Below, one piece after another: positions 43,240-52,517 of a stretch of 64,000 nt of DNA. The first letter of the stretch is position 1. Each line of letters starts with the position of its first letter. Origin of the DNA: an uncultured Williamsia sp. (GTDB lineage Bacteria > Actinomycetota > Actinomycetes > Mycobacteriales > Mycobacteriaceae). The stretch lies in the NCBI RefSeq assembly GCF_947494875.1, contig NZ_CANLWM010000006.1, positions 248,001 through 312,000 of the forward strand. Direction: 5' to 3'. Both the position numbers and the translations under genes were made by a program. The notes below the pieces were generated by a model. The model worked only from the letters and a program-made list of their open reading frames with translations, did no database searches and had not been told where the DNA came from.

Positions 43240-46200
43240 CGATGACCGAGCAGGCACTCGTCGACGCCGCGGCCCGTCGACGCATCACCACCGACACCCG
43301 CAGCACGCTGTTCGTCGAAGCCGGCGCCGGTAGCGGCAAGACCCACGCGATGGTGTCGCGCATCTGCCGGCTCGTGATCGAGGACGGCGTCGACCTCGAC
43401 CGCATCGCCGCCATCACCTTCACCGAGAAGGCCGCCGCCGAACTCCGCGAACGCGTGCGCGTCGAACTCGCCCAGCACAGTGGGGCCCACGCCGAACGAG
43501 CACTGCTCGCCGTCGACACAGCCGCACTCGGCACCCTGCACGCGTTCGCGGCGCGAGTCATCAGCGAACACCCGCTGGAGGCGCACGTGCCACCGCGGAT
43601 CTCCGTCGTCGACGCACTCGGCTCGCAGCTCGGCTTCGACCACCGCTGGCAGCGGATCCGTGCGCAGCTCTTCGGTGACCGCGGCATGTGCCCACCGGAT
43701 CTGGTCGCCGCGACAAGCATCATCCTCGCCGCCGGGGCGTCCATCGACCAGGTGCGCGGGTACGCCGATGCGCTCGACCAGAGCTGGGACAGGCTCGTCG
43801 TCGGCGAGTCAGCGCCAGCTCTCGCCGAAGCCGACATCAGCGAGATCGAGTCGCTCGTCGACGATCTCCGCCGACTGTTGGGCGACTGCTCTGACATGGA
43901 AGACGGACTCGCCGTGCGAATCTCCGAGGTGCTCGCTTGGCGTGATGATCTGCGCGCAGGAATCGACACAGATCGCTGGGTGGCCCTGGCGCTCGCTGCG
44001 CCGGGCGCGCCGAACAAGGGGAAGGGAGCGTGCTGGACCGGTGGCGCCGCGCGCGTCAAGGAGATCAAGGAACAGCTGCGCGAGCTGAAGGCCCTCGGTC
44101 CAGAGGTGGCCGGACGCTACATCGGCAGCGCCGTCGCCGTTCTGACTCATCACCTGTCGCGGACCATTCTCGACGAGGCCGACGCGCGACGGCGGACAGG
44201 CGCGTTGGAGTTCCACTACCTGTTGGTACTGGGTCGCAACGTCACTCGTGACCCGGCGGTGCAGGAGGCGGTGCACGCACGGTACGAGCGGATCATGCTC
44301 GACGAGTTCCAGGACACCGGCCCGCTGCAGCTCGAACTGGTGAACAACATCGTCGCCGGGGCCGACGTCACGGGGCGCCTGTTCACCGTCGGTGATCCGA
44401 AGCAGTCCATCTACCGCTTCCGTCGCGCCGACATCGCCGCGTACATGACTGCACGGGAGGCGACGCCGGCGTCCGACATCGTCAGCCTCACGACAAACTT
44501 CCGGTCGACGGTGCCCGTCATCTCCTGGGTGAACCAGGTGTTCGGCGCGCTCATCGCTGCAGAGCCGCGGATCCAGCCGGAGTATCAACCGCTCGACGCC
44601 GCATCGGGTCGCCCGGAGTGGGGCCCCGCCGGCGGATCGGGTGCGTTCGTCTTCGCGGACACGGCCGACGTCACTGAGGACGAGGCGACCCTCAGCGGCA
44701 GCGAGCTCGCGCGGACGCGGGAAGCCCGCGACGTCGCGCAGATCATCTACACCGCGGTGACCGCCGGGTGGCGCAAGGAGGTGCGTGCCGGCGCCGGCTA
44801 CACGCACGAGCCGATCAATCTGCGGGACATCTGCATCCTCATCCCGTCGCGCACGGTGTTGCCCTACCTCGAACGGTCGCTCGACGGCGCGGGTATCGAG
44901 TTCCGCTCCGAGGCATCGTCGCTCGTGTACTCGACGCAGGAGGTCCACGATCTGCTGCTGACTGCGCGGGCGCTGGCGAACACGGCCGACGAGGCGGCCC
45001 TCGTCGGTGCGCTGCGTACTCCGCTGTTCGGGTGTGGTGACGACGACCTGCTGCGCTGGAATACCGCAGGGGGTCAATGGAACTGGTACGGCGATCCCCC
45101 GGCCGGACAGGAGGAGTCACCCGTCGCCGCCGGGTTGCGCTACCTGCGCGAGGTGTGGTTCGAGCTGGGGCAGCTGACGCCGGGGCGCCTGCTGAGCAAG
45201 CTCGCCGTCGATCGCCGGGTGTTCGAGGTGTCGATGGATTCACCGCGACACCGAGACGTCTGGCGGCGGCTGCGGTTCGTCGTCGATCAGGCGCACGCCT
45301 GGTACGAGGAGGACCGCGGATCGCTGCGCGAGTACCTCGACTGGGCGGCGACGCAGCAGGAGGAGACCGCGCGCGTCGCCGAGGCGGTGCTGCCGGAGAT
45401 CGGCGTGAATGCGGTCCGCATCATGACGATTCACGCCGCGAAGGGTCTGCAGTTCCCGATGGTGGTGCTCGCCGGGATGAGTGGGGGAGTGCGGCGTGCG
45501 GCCGAGGCGCTGATCGTCGACGACGACGGCGTCATGCACTCCTACATCTCGAAGGGTGCCAAGAGCGTCGACTATGACACTGCAAACGCACGCGAGAAGC
45601 AGCATGCGATGGCCGAGCGGATCCGGCTGCTGTACGTCGCGTGCACGCGGGCCGAGTCGCAGCTTGCGGTGTCGGGGTACGGCGGCACTCGCGATGCGTG
45701 GAGCGCGGTCCTGCAGCCCGGGCTCGACGCCGTCGTCGATCCGGTGACGCCGGAGCTTCGCGACGTTCAGCGGCTCGAGGAGCCGGTCGTCGAGCGGTCG
45801 ACGGGCGGGGAAACCTGGGATGAGTGGGTCGCGACGACCGCAGTGGTGCAGGAGAACTCGTCGAAGGTGTCGCTGATGTCGGTGACGTCGATCGTGCACG
45901 GGGAGTCGCCGGCTCAGGCTGCCGTGAAAGGTGGGTACGCGGTGCCGCCGCGACCGGACGACGAGGTGTTGCCGGCGTTGACCGGAGCTGTCGATCACGG
46001 CAAGCAGGTCGGGACCGCGCTGCACGCTGTCCTCGACACGATTGGGCTCGTCGAGCCGGATGACCCGTCGGTGGCGGAGGTCGCCGAGGCCATCGGCCGG
46101 AGAGCGGGTGTCTTCGACATCGAGGCGTTCACTGCGATGGTGCGATCGACGCTGGCGAGCGACGTCGTTCGACGAGCTGCCGCCTCCGAGCACTGGACCG

Positions 46201-46466
46201 AGATGCCGCTGTACGGAATGGCGCCGAATGGTGAGACCGCGATCGAGGGCATCGCCGACCTCGTCTACCGCGACAACGGTGACCTGGTCATCGCCGACTA
46301 CAAGACCGACCTCGGCGTCACCGCCGCCACCTTCGACGCCTACTTCACCCAGCCCGGCATTTACGCGTCGCCGCTGTCGAAGGCGACGGGGGAGCGAGTA
46401 GGCCGAGTTGAACTCGTCTTATGTCGCGCAAACGGCTCATCCGTGATGACTCGCGTGTTGGACTGA
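43236..46466 (+). CDS. AddA-like UvrD/REP helicase with C-terminal RecB-type nuclease
   Basis: A 1,076-residue protein. Walker A is at ~27-36 (EAGAGSGKTH), motif Ia is AAITFTEKAAAELRERVR, and motif II is MLDEFQDTGPLQ. QSIYRFRRADI, TTNFRST, TIHAAKGLQFPMV and LLYVACTRA are further superfamily 1 helicase motifs. The nuclease ends in GIADLVYRDN, then IADYKTDLG. Together with the AddB-like subunit it should resect double-strand breaks or degrade foreign DNA ends. Its intact state and coupling to a broken partner are notable. GC content returns to that of the chromosome. Confidence 0.85.
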   Translation: MTMTEQALVDAAARRRITTDTRSTLFVEAGAGSGKTHAMVSRICRLVIEDGVDLDRIAAITFTEKAAAELRERVRVELAQHSGAHAERALLAVDTAALGTLHAFAARVISEHPLEAHVPPRISVVDALGSQLGFDHRWQRIRAQLFGDRGMCPPDLVAATSIILAAGASIDQVRGYADALDQSWDRLVVGESAPALAEADISEIESLVDDLRRLLGDCSDMEDGLAVRISEVLAWRDDLRAGIDTDRWVALALAAPGAPNKGKGACWTGGAARVKEIKEQLRELKALGPEVAGRYIGSAVAVLTHHLSRTILDEADARRRTGALEFHYLLVLGRNVTRDPAVQEAVHARYERIMLDEFQDTGPLQLELVNNIVAGADVTGRLFTVGDPKQSIYRFRRADIAAYMTAREATPASDIVSLTTNFRSTVPVISWVNQVFGALIAAEPRIQPEYQPLDAASGRPEWGPAGGSGAFVFADTADVTEDEATLSGSELARTREARDVAQIIYTAVTAGWRKEVRAGAGYTHEPINLRDICILIPSRTVLPYLERSLDGAGIEFRSEASSLVYSTQEVHDLLLTARALANTADEAALVGALRTPLFGCGDDDLLRWNTAGGQWNWYGDPPAGQEESPVAAGLRYLREVWFELGQLTPGRLLSKLAVDRRVFEVSMDSPRHRDVWRRLRFVVDQAHAWYEEDRGSLREYLDWAATQQEETARVAEAVLPEIGVNAVRIMTIHAAKGLQFPMVVLAGMSGGVRRAAEALIVDDDGVMHSYISKGAKSVDYDTANAREKQHAMAERIRLLYVACTRAESQLAVSGYGGTRDAWSAVLQPGLDAVVDPVTPELRDVQRLEEPVVERSTGGETWDEWVATTAVVQENSSKVSLMSVTSIVHGESPAQAAVKGGYAVPPRPDDEVLPALTGAVDHGKQVGTALHAVLDTIGLVEPDDPSVAEVAEAIGRRAGVFDIEAFTAMVRSTLASDVVRRAAASEHWTEMPLYGMAPNGETAIEGIADLVYRDNGDLVIADYKTDLGVTAATFDAYFTQPGIYASPLSKATGERVGRVELVLCRANGSSVMTRVLD

Positions 46467-46644
46467 ATAGTGATCGAAATCGGGAAACCCTTGCCTGCGT
46501 CGAACGCGCGACGAGTCGCCCCGCGAACGTCGAGCCATCGCATAGATGCGTCGACTCGTACAGTTCGAGAAATGGCTGTTCGTCGAGCGCGAAAGAATTC
46601 GGTAGACGGGACGATCCCGCGACCGTGCGGCAAGATCGCCTAAC

Positions 46645-48717
46645 ATGTGTGTGTATCCGATGCCGATTTCCCAGACGGAGCGGCTGGACCCATCTTTACT
46701 CGGCAACGAGCCAGAGTCGCTCGACCCGTACCAAGCGTTGACAACCAGCCTGACCACGTTTCGGTCGATCGTCGACGGGCTTCGCGACCGCGCTGTCCAC
46801 GAGGCGGAGGATGCCTTCGTCGCCGGGACCAATGCTCTCAGCCACATCGAGTCAACTGCAACGCCCACACAGCCAGAGCAAACTCGGCCGCTGATGCGTG
46901 TGGTGATGATGGGGCGGACCATGGCAGGCAAGTCATCCCTGCTCGCCGCATTGACGGACTCGCATCAGGATCGAATAGGTGACGGGCGCCAGCGCTTCTC
47001 CCGAGACGTTCTCGGAGCAGCGGCCTCTGCGGGGGGTCAGATCGAGGTGGTTGACACTCCGGGGGTCGGGGCCCAAGACGGCGCTGATGACACGGAGATG
47101 GCCCTCGATGCTGCGCGAACCGCAGATGTAATTCTGTGGGTGAACAGCAGCGACTCAATCCAGCAGGAGTCTGCCACTACCTTGAAGTACCTGGCAGCGA
47201 TTGGGAAGCCGATCATCGTTGTGATCAACTGCCGACAATCGCTCGGGGGCGTCGGCGAACTGAACCTCCTCCGTTTTCCCAACCGCGTCTTCGGCGACAA
47301 GGAGGGTCTTGTCGACGAGATCAAACGGCATTTGGCTGACGTGGGCGTGCAACCCCTTGCGGTCGTGCGCGTCCACGCGCTCGCCGCGTCGCAATCATTC
47401 GTCGGTGGCGCCCGCGGTACCCAACTTCGAGATGCGAGTCGAATTGACGACCTGACGGCAGCACTCCAGCGGGAGCACGATGCCAACCGTGAGATCCGCC
47501 GTACCCTCCGCCTCGTCGACCGGGAGCGCGCACATGCGCACGCTATCGCCTGTTCCCTTGAGGCAGGAGCGGCCACTTTTCGCCAACAGGCGGAGCAGGA
47601 CCGTGCTTCAACGGAAGATGCGCACGCGCGACTCCAGCGTGTGGTGCGCGCGACAGGCGAAAAAATGGAGTCGGACATCGAAATCTTGGTGGGCCGACGT
47701 CGCGATTGGCACCTCAAAGTAACCGACTTCGGGAAGTCACTCGAAGCGCGATGGTTCCGTACGCTGGCCGCTCTCAGGGACGAATTACAAACGACCCTGC
47801 AAGAGCGGCTGATCGGCCTCGCTGATGAGATCAAGTCCACGATCGAAGAAGCCAACACGGAGTGGGCAGAGGTGGCTCACGAGCAGTTTCATTTTCGCGA
47901 GCTTTCGGACCCAGACGCTGTGTGGGGCAACCGGATTCTGCGAGCAGGGGTCGGGATAGGCGGCGCAGCGGCCATGATCGGAATCGGCGCGCTGGCGGCA
48001 GGCCCGGTGGGATTTGCGATCGCCGCCGTCGGCAGTCCCGTGCTCGGCGCCGTGTTGAGACCGTTGAAGCGGGTCCCTGACCGCGTTTTTCAGGGCAAGG
48101 CCGCCGTACTGCGAAAGAGACGCGGCGAGGTGGGTAAACAGGTCGGCCCGATCCTGGATGACCTCGCTGAGCACTATCGGACGGCGATAGGAGCTCGACT
48201 CGCGGATTTGTATGACTTTCTGTCGCGGGAGCGTGCGCGCGACGACCGACATTGCGCCGCGCTGGATCGTCTGGCCGAAGTGTGGGCCGACGGCGCCGAC
48301 GAATTGCGTGCGCTGTTACGCAAACTCGACCGAGACACTGCCTCGGCTCTACTCCGCATCGGAGGCTGCGAGGACCTCGCGAGTTCCGTCAAAAAAGCGA
48401 CCCGGGTCCCAGGAGTCTGCATTCTGGTCGAGTTCGAGCAGTCTGCTTCTGTCGAGTCACTCCCGGCCAATATCGGCGAGCGCCTCGCCGGCGGCAGCAC
48501 TCAGACGCTCGGAAGCGAGCCATCAAGCGCAGTGTCGTATGTGCGCGGTCTCGTCGACGCAGCAGTTGAGATCGTCAAGGTGGATAACACCTGCGCCGTG
48601 ATTCGCGTCGACGCTGACGTTCCAAGTTCGGTCACCCGAGCGTGGTCTGAAGGTCTGAGTTCTCACGTCGGGAAGCAGATTCAGATCGAGTCAAGCCGAA
48701 GGACCAGAACCCCATGA
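46645..48717 (+). CDS. Dynamin-like GTPase A
   Basis: A 690-residue protein. G1 is at 90-98 (GRTMAGKSS) and G3 at 137-140 (DTPG). The base-recognition position is degenerate (INCRQS at ~194-199 instead of NKxD). Coiled coils flank the GTPase domain. Residues ~433-472 are a glycine-rich hydrophobic stretch (GIGGAAAMIGIGALAAGPVG), a likely membrane paddle. It is overlapped by a second GTPase gene. Bacterial dynamin pairs remodel or protect membranes and some act in phage defence; the role here is inferred. Confidence 0.75.
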   Translation: MCVYPMPISQTERLDPSLLGNEPESLDPYQALTTSLTTFRSIVDGLRDRAVHEAEDAFVAGTNALSHIESTATPTQPEQTRPLMRVVMMGRTMAGKSSLLAALTDSHQDRIGDGRQRFSRDVLGAAASAGGQIEVVDTPGVGAQDGADDTEMALDAARTADVILWVNSSDSIQQESATTLKYLAAIGKPIIVVINCRQSLGGVGELNLLRFPNRVFGDKEGLVDEIKRHLADVGVQPLAVVRVHALAASQSFVGGARGTQLRDASRIDDLTAALQREHDANREIRRTLRLVDRERAHAHAIACSLEAGAATFRQQAEQDRASTEDAHARLQRVVRATGEKMESDIEILVGRRRDWHLKVTDFGKSLEARWFRTLAALRDELQTTLQERLIGLADEIKSTIEEANTEWAEVAHEQFHFRELSDPDAVWGNRILRAGVGIGGAAAMIGIGALAAGPVGFAIAAVGSPVLGAVLRPLKRVPDRVFQGKAAVLRKRRGEVGKQVGPILDDLAEHYRTAIGARLADLYDFLSRERARDDRHCAALDRLAEVWADGADELRALLRKLDRDTASALLRIGGCEDLASSVKKATRVPGVCILVEFEQSASVESLPANIGERLAGGSTQTLGSEPSSAVSYVRGLVDAAVEIVKVDNTCAVIRVDADVPSSVTRAWSEGLSSHVGKQIQIESSRRTRTP

Positions 48718-50465
48718 CTCCGAACTTGTTCAAAGAATCCTCGCGCGCTGCACGCGTCCTGAGTACCGAGCTCCGAAACATCCTTGAGGATCTCGATCCA
48801 ATGCTCGGCCAGCCACTGCTTGATCGTATGTCGGTAGAAGCGCACCCCACTCCGCTCTTGGTGTTCACGGGTTATCACAGCGCAGGCAAATCGACGCTGA
48901 TCGAGGCGCTGACGAATAGAGCATTCAGGATCCCAATCGGCTCGGGCGTCACCACCGACAAGGTCACCGAGTACGACTGGGACGGCGACGTGCGGCTGGT
49001 GGACACGCCTGGTGTGCACGCCGATCGGCCAGGCCACGACGAACTTGCCGAGCGAGCGCTGGCAGCGGCGGACCTCGTGCTGTTCGCCGTGCCCGTCGAA
49101 CTTTTCGACGATGTGCTCGTCACGCATCTCCGCGACGTGCTCGGGAGGCTCGCGAAGTCGCGTCAGACGCTTATCGTCATCACGAAGGCGGGGACGATGG
49201 ACGCTGCTCCCGGGCACCGCGAAGCGGCGATCAAGGATGCACTTGGCTCGTTCGAAGAAGTGCCCTGGGTCGAGTGCGACGCTCAGTATTACCTCGATGG
49301 CCTCGACTTGAGTGAAACCTCCCCGAGCGACTCCCAAGCCTTCATCCAGGCGTCCGGATTGGCGAAATTGTCAGCCCTCATCAACAGCTTCGCCAGCCGG
49401 AACGGCGAACTAGGCAGGTTGAGCCAGCCACTGCAGCTCCTCGTAGCCATCTCGCTCGAGGCGTCGGCCTTGCTAACTGAAGACCCGAGCGCCCAAGCAG
49501 CCCTCTCGGTTCTTGCGCGCCATCGTCTCACGCTGTCCAAGAGGCGGATCCATCTCAGTGATCTCCTGAGTGAACGATCAGCTGTGTTCTGTAATGACGC
49601 CATACGAGCCGCAACCGAATTCGCGGACGCCATCGAGCGCGACGAAGAATCCGGCGAGCTCTCGGACGTGGTGCTTTCGACCCACACGGCAGCACTCAAC
49701 GAGGCCCTCGGCGCGGCGCTCGAGCGGTTCCGGACCTCCGTGAAGCAGGTTCTCGAGATTCAGTTCGATGACCTTGCCTCAGAGGTTCTTGCGATCGCAG
49801 CGACCCCGTACGGCCGCATCGCAGGCAATATCGCCGACCCGGAGACCGCCGACTTCGAAAGCCAAGAGGTGCTTGTACGGCCGGGCAAAGCGGGAGCGCC
49901 AGCTGCTCCGCGTTGGAGAGGTGACCTCTCGAAGTACCTGAACCAGTTTGGCAAGTTCTGGGGTGCCGGGAGCGGAGTTAAGGGTGCCGCCGGAAGCAAT
50001 GGGCACGGGGTCGTGCTGAAGATTGGCCACGCTTTCGGCAAGAAATTCAAGCCATGGGAGGCTGTCAAAGCCGCGAACTCAATCGGCAAAGCAGCCAAGG
50101 TCGGCGGAGCCGTCGTCGGTGTCGGGCTTGAAGCTTACGGTGTCTACGCCCACGAGCGCGCAGCCGTCAAGGCGGAGAACGCCCGTAACGATCGGCGTCG
50201 AAGCGTCACGCAGCAGATCATGGCTCAAGCTGAAGCCATCGTTACTGATGCAATTGACACGATCGGGAAGGATTTGGACGGAATTTTCAGGCCCGAGTTT
50301 CAACGCATCGACGCGATGGCTGAGGAGATACAAGAAGCGCAGTCAACACGCACCGACCTTCGTGATCGCCTCGTTTCGATCCGGGCCCAGGCCAGCTCAA
50401 CCCTAGTCGCGTTGGCGTCGTCAACCGCCGAAGTCGACCAAGTCGCCCTAGAGGGGGAGCCGTGA
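48714..50465 (+). CDS. Dynamin-like GTPase B
   Basis: A 583-residue protein starting in an ATGA overlap. G1 is at 53-60 (GYHSAGKS), G2 Thr in GVTTDKV, G3 at 97-100 (DTPGVHADRPGHDE) and G4 TKAG at 157-160. The middle is helical. Residues ~400-470 are glycine- and lysine-rich with a short hydrophobic run (VGGAVVGVGLEAYGVYAHE), followed by helices (AEAIVTDAIDTIGKDL). With GTPase A it should form a hetero-oligomer at membranes, as bacterial dynamin tandems do. The gene ends convergent with a frameshifted small gene. Confidence 0.75.
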   Translation: MTPNLFKESSRAARVLSTELRNILEDLDPMLGQPLLDRMSVEAHPTPLLVFTGYHSAGKSTLIEALTNRAFRIPIGSGVTTDKVTEYDWDGDVRLVDTPGVHADRPGHDELAERALAAADLVLFAVPVELFDDVLVTHLRDVLGRLAKSRQTLIVITKAGTMDAAPGHREAAIKDALGSFEEVPWVECDAQYYLDGLDLSETSPSDSQAFIQASGLAKLSALINSFASRNGELGRLSQPLQLLVAISLEASALLTEDPSAQAALSVLARHRLTLSKRRIHLSDLLSERSAVFCNDAIRAATEFADAIERDEESGELSDVVLSTHTAALNEALGAALERFRTSVKQVLEIQFDDLASEVLAIAATPYGRIAGNIADPETADFESQEVLVRPGKAGAPAAPRWRGDLSKYLNQFGKFWGAGSGVKGAAGSNGHGVVLKIGHAFGKKFKPWEAVKAANSIGKAAKVGGAVVGVGLEAYGVYAHERAAVKAENARNDRRRSVTQQIMAQAEAIVTDAIDTIGKDLDGIFRPEFQRIDAMAEEIQEAQSTRTDLRDRLVSIRAQASSTLVALASSTAEVDQVALEGEP

Positions 50466-50741
50466 GCCACCCCCCCCGGGGAGTACGACCGCCGGCTTCA
50501 GCCAGGTCGGCCGGCGTGAGCTTCAGGGCGACGTTTGAAAGGTTGTCGACGGCCACTGGTGAGAGATCGTCGATGGCGCTGTCGAGTCTCTCGGCGAGGG
50601 ACTGGCAGATGCACTTCTGAGATTCCGAATTGCCCTCCTGCCAACAAGAGCCGATTGCTCGCAGTTGGAGAAGGTCGCAATGTCGGCTCCCAGGGGGTTC
50701 CGGAACCGGAGCGTTGTTTCTGTGGGAGCGTCTTCCGTCAC
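50466..50741 (-). pseudogene. Small protein gene with probable frameshift(s)
   Basis: Reading leftward, GTG 50741 follows a strong AGGAGGAGGG and opens with VTEDAPTETTLRFRNPLGAD in a GC3-rich frame. At about 50660 the coding-like signal switches frame and continues as RAIGSCWQEGNSES, SLAERLDSAIDDLSP and NLSNVALKLTPADLAEA. It then meets a G8 run (forward C8 at 50470-50477) where another one-base shift would bring a TAG near 50454. This suggests a ~95-aa gene broken by one or two indels, or a sequencing error in the homopolymer. Function unknown. The rest of the 528-base gap (50742-50993) shows nothing clear. Confidence 0.4.
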
Positions 50742-50993
50742 CCCTCCTCCTGGCCACCACTTCGCTGTCCGTAGAGGACCGACAAGCGATAAAGGCTGTT
50801 GAGAGGCGCGCGCGGCTCATTAATGCAGCGGTTACATGGCCGCGGCCTGCGGGATTGTCGAGAGAGTCACCTCGTCAGTGAATGCTCTGGAATGTTCCTC
50901 GTGCGTTGTCATGCTTGGGCGGTAGAGCGACGGCGGATTCGAGCGCGACAGCGTGCTTCTCTCGACCTATCTACTCACGAGCGCCCCCCGCTG

Positions 50994-52514
50994 CTACCAC
51001 TCACTGGTCTCAAGAGCCGTCTGATGCGTCTCGGCGATGGACACCAGCTGCCCGACGGTCAGGTTCGCCGCCGGAATGCTTCGGTAGATAAAGGCTGGAT
51101 CGAAGCGATTGAATCCGTCGACGGGTCCAGCAGACGCCGCCGATGTCCCGAGGGTCGCCGCGATACTGTTGAATTCGAACAGCCCGGGGTGGGCGCTCCC
51201 CCAGTCGATCCGCTTCTGGCGTGCTGCATCGGTGCTGCCTGCCAGCGTCGGGATGTTCGCGAAGAGGCGCAGTCTTCCGCCTTGCAGCTGCCAACCTGCA
51301 GCTGTCGTCTTCTTGTATCCGGTCTTCGTGTAGAACGCCTCGACGAGCGGGAGCGAGTTCGACATCCCCGGTCTTACCGACCGGCGAAGTTTGGTCTCCG
51401 CAAGACGCGACCTGACGTAGGCGGCGATCGCGTCGGCCTGAAGCTTCGCCAGTGACCTCCGGATCTGATTACCGAAGGAGTCGTCGTCGGGGACCAGGAT
51501 TCCCGCGTACGGGATGGAGTCGTCTGAGATATGAGTGACACTGCTGGCGAGTTCGTCCAGGGACTCGATCAACGAACAGTACAGAGCGACCGTCAACCAC
51601 TCGTACGACGTCGAGTCACCAGGAATGCTGCTCCGCATCATCTTCGCGAGATCGGCGTAGGAGACGCGCGTCCACGTCACCTTCTCGTCGTTCTTCCGCC
51701 CTTTGGCGGTGTACTCGCCCTCCGGCCAGCCGGGATCGGCAAGGCTGAGCAGCACGGGTCGTGCTCCGGACAGATCTTTCGACTTCCGGATCTTCGCCGA
51801 GTAGAGGTGCAGCTGTTCCGTGTCAGGGAGGCTGAACACTTTGTTCTCGAGGACGAAGCCCTTGCCTGCGTCGTCCAGAACCACCAGATCCAGGTTCTTG
51901 CTCTCCCGTTGAATCGATGCGGCATGGTTCGGCGTCTCGTCGAGGCCGGCAAGTGATTGAAAGACGGGCATTGCCTCCGGGGCCATGACGTCGAAATACC
52001 AAGCAAGGAGGTTCGAGTGGAAAAGCTCCCTCGAACCAGGCATGAGCCGAGCGAGTGGATTGGAACGAAGGTCGGAGATCGCGGTGGTCACCGGGCCCGG
52101 CGCGGGTGCGTCCCCAGCGGAGCCGTCGGAGATGATGACATCAAACATCCGCGGGTCCGTCTGCCACCTATTGGTGGGGCCCACGGCCTCGTCGTCGAGC
52201 ACGTACATCGCGATGGCTACTCGGGAGAGGGTCGTCCCTGTTTTCTCCGCGACGTCCCACTCGACCACGGCAAGCTGATCGACGCGAACGGACTCGTAGT
52301 CGAGCAGATCAAAGGGCAGATTATCGTCGGGGTGCATGGGTATCCAGTCGCCCAGATCTCGATAGAAGCACCCTGATGTGGTGCTCAGATAGAGGATCCT
52401 GGCGACCTTGTCGTCAGCGTCGATCAGCGCCTCGAACGAATCCGTACTCACGCGCTTCACGATGCCCGATGTTGCCCACCCCGGTAGGGCGATCTGATCG
52501 ATCAGGGCGGCCAC
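50994..52514 (-). CDS. PD-(D/E)XK nuclease family protein (PDDEXK_4-like)
   Basis: A 506-residue protein with a GTG start three bases after the hydrolase stop. The catalytic set is visible: Glu204 (QRESKNLDLVVLDD) with Asp209, then the E-x-K at 223-225 (VLENKVF) and Gln234 (TEQLHLYS), the order typical of the PDDEXK_4 family. The N-terminal ~140 residues are a separate, acidic alpha/beta domain. Residues ~165-195 (LLAWYFDVM) are the usual family lead-in. The DNA or RNA target is unknown. It pairs with a membrane-type hydrolase, which suggests a two-gene defence unit. Confidence 0.7.
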   Translation of the reverse strand: MAALIDQIALPGWATSGIVKRVSTDSFEALIDADDKVARILYLSTTSGCFYRDLGDWIPMHPDDNLPFDLLDYESVRVDQLAVVEWDVAEKTGTTLSRVAIAMYVLDDEAVGPTNRWQTDPRMFDVIISDGSAGDAPAPGPVTTAISDLRSNPLARLMPGSRELFHSNLLAWYFDVMAPEAMPVFQSLAGLDETPNHAASIQRESKNLDLVVLDDAGKGFVLENKVFSLPDTEQLHLYSAKIRKSKDLSGARPVLLSLADPGWPEGEYTAKGRKNDEKVTWTRVSYADLAKMMRSSIPGDSTSYEWLTVALYCSLIESLDELASSVTHISDDSIPYAGILVPDDDSFGNQIRRSLAKLQADAIAAYVRSRLAETKLRRSVRPGMSNSLPLVEAFYTKTGYKKTTAAGWQLQGGRLRLFANIPTLAGSTDAARQKRIDWGSAHPGLFEFNSIAATLGTSAASAGPVDGFNRFDPAFIYRSIPAANLTVGQLVSIAETHQTALETSEW

Positions 52515-52517
52515 GAT

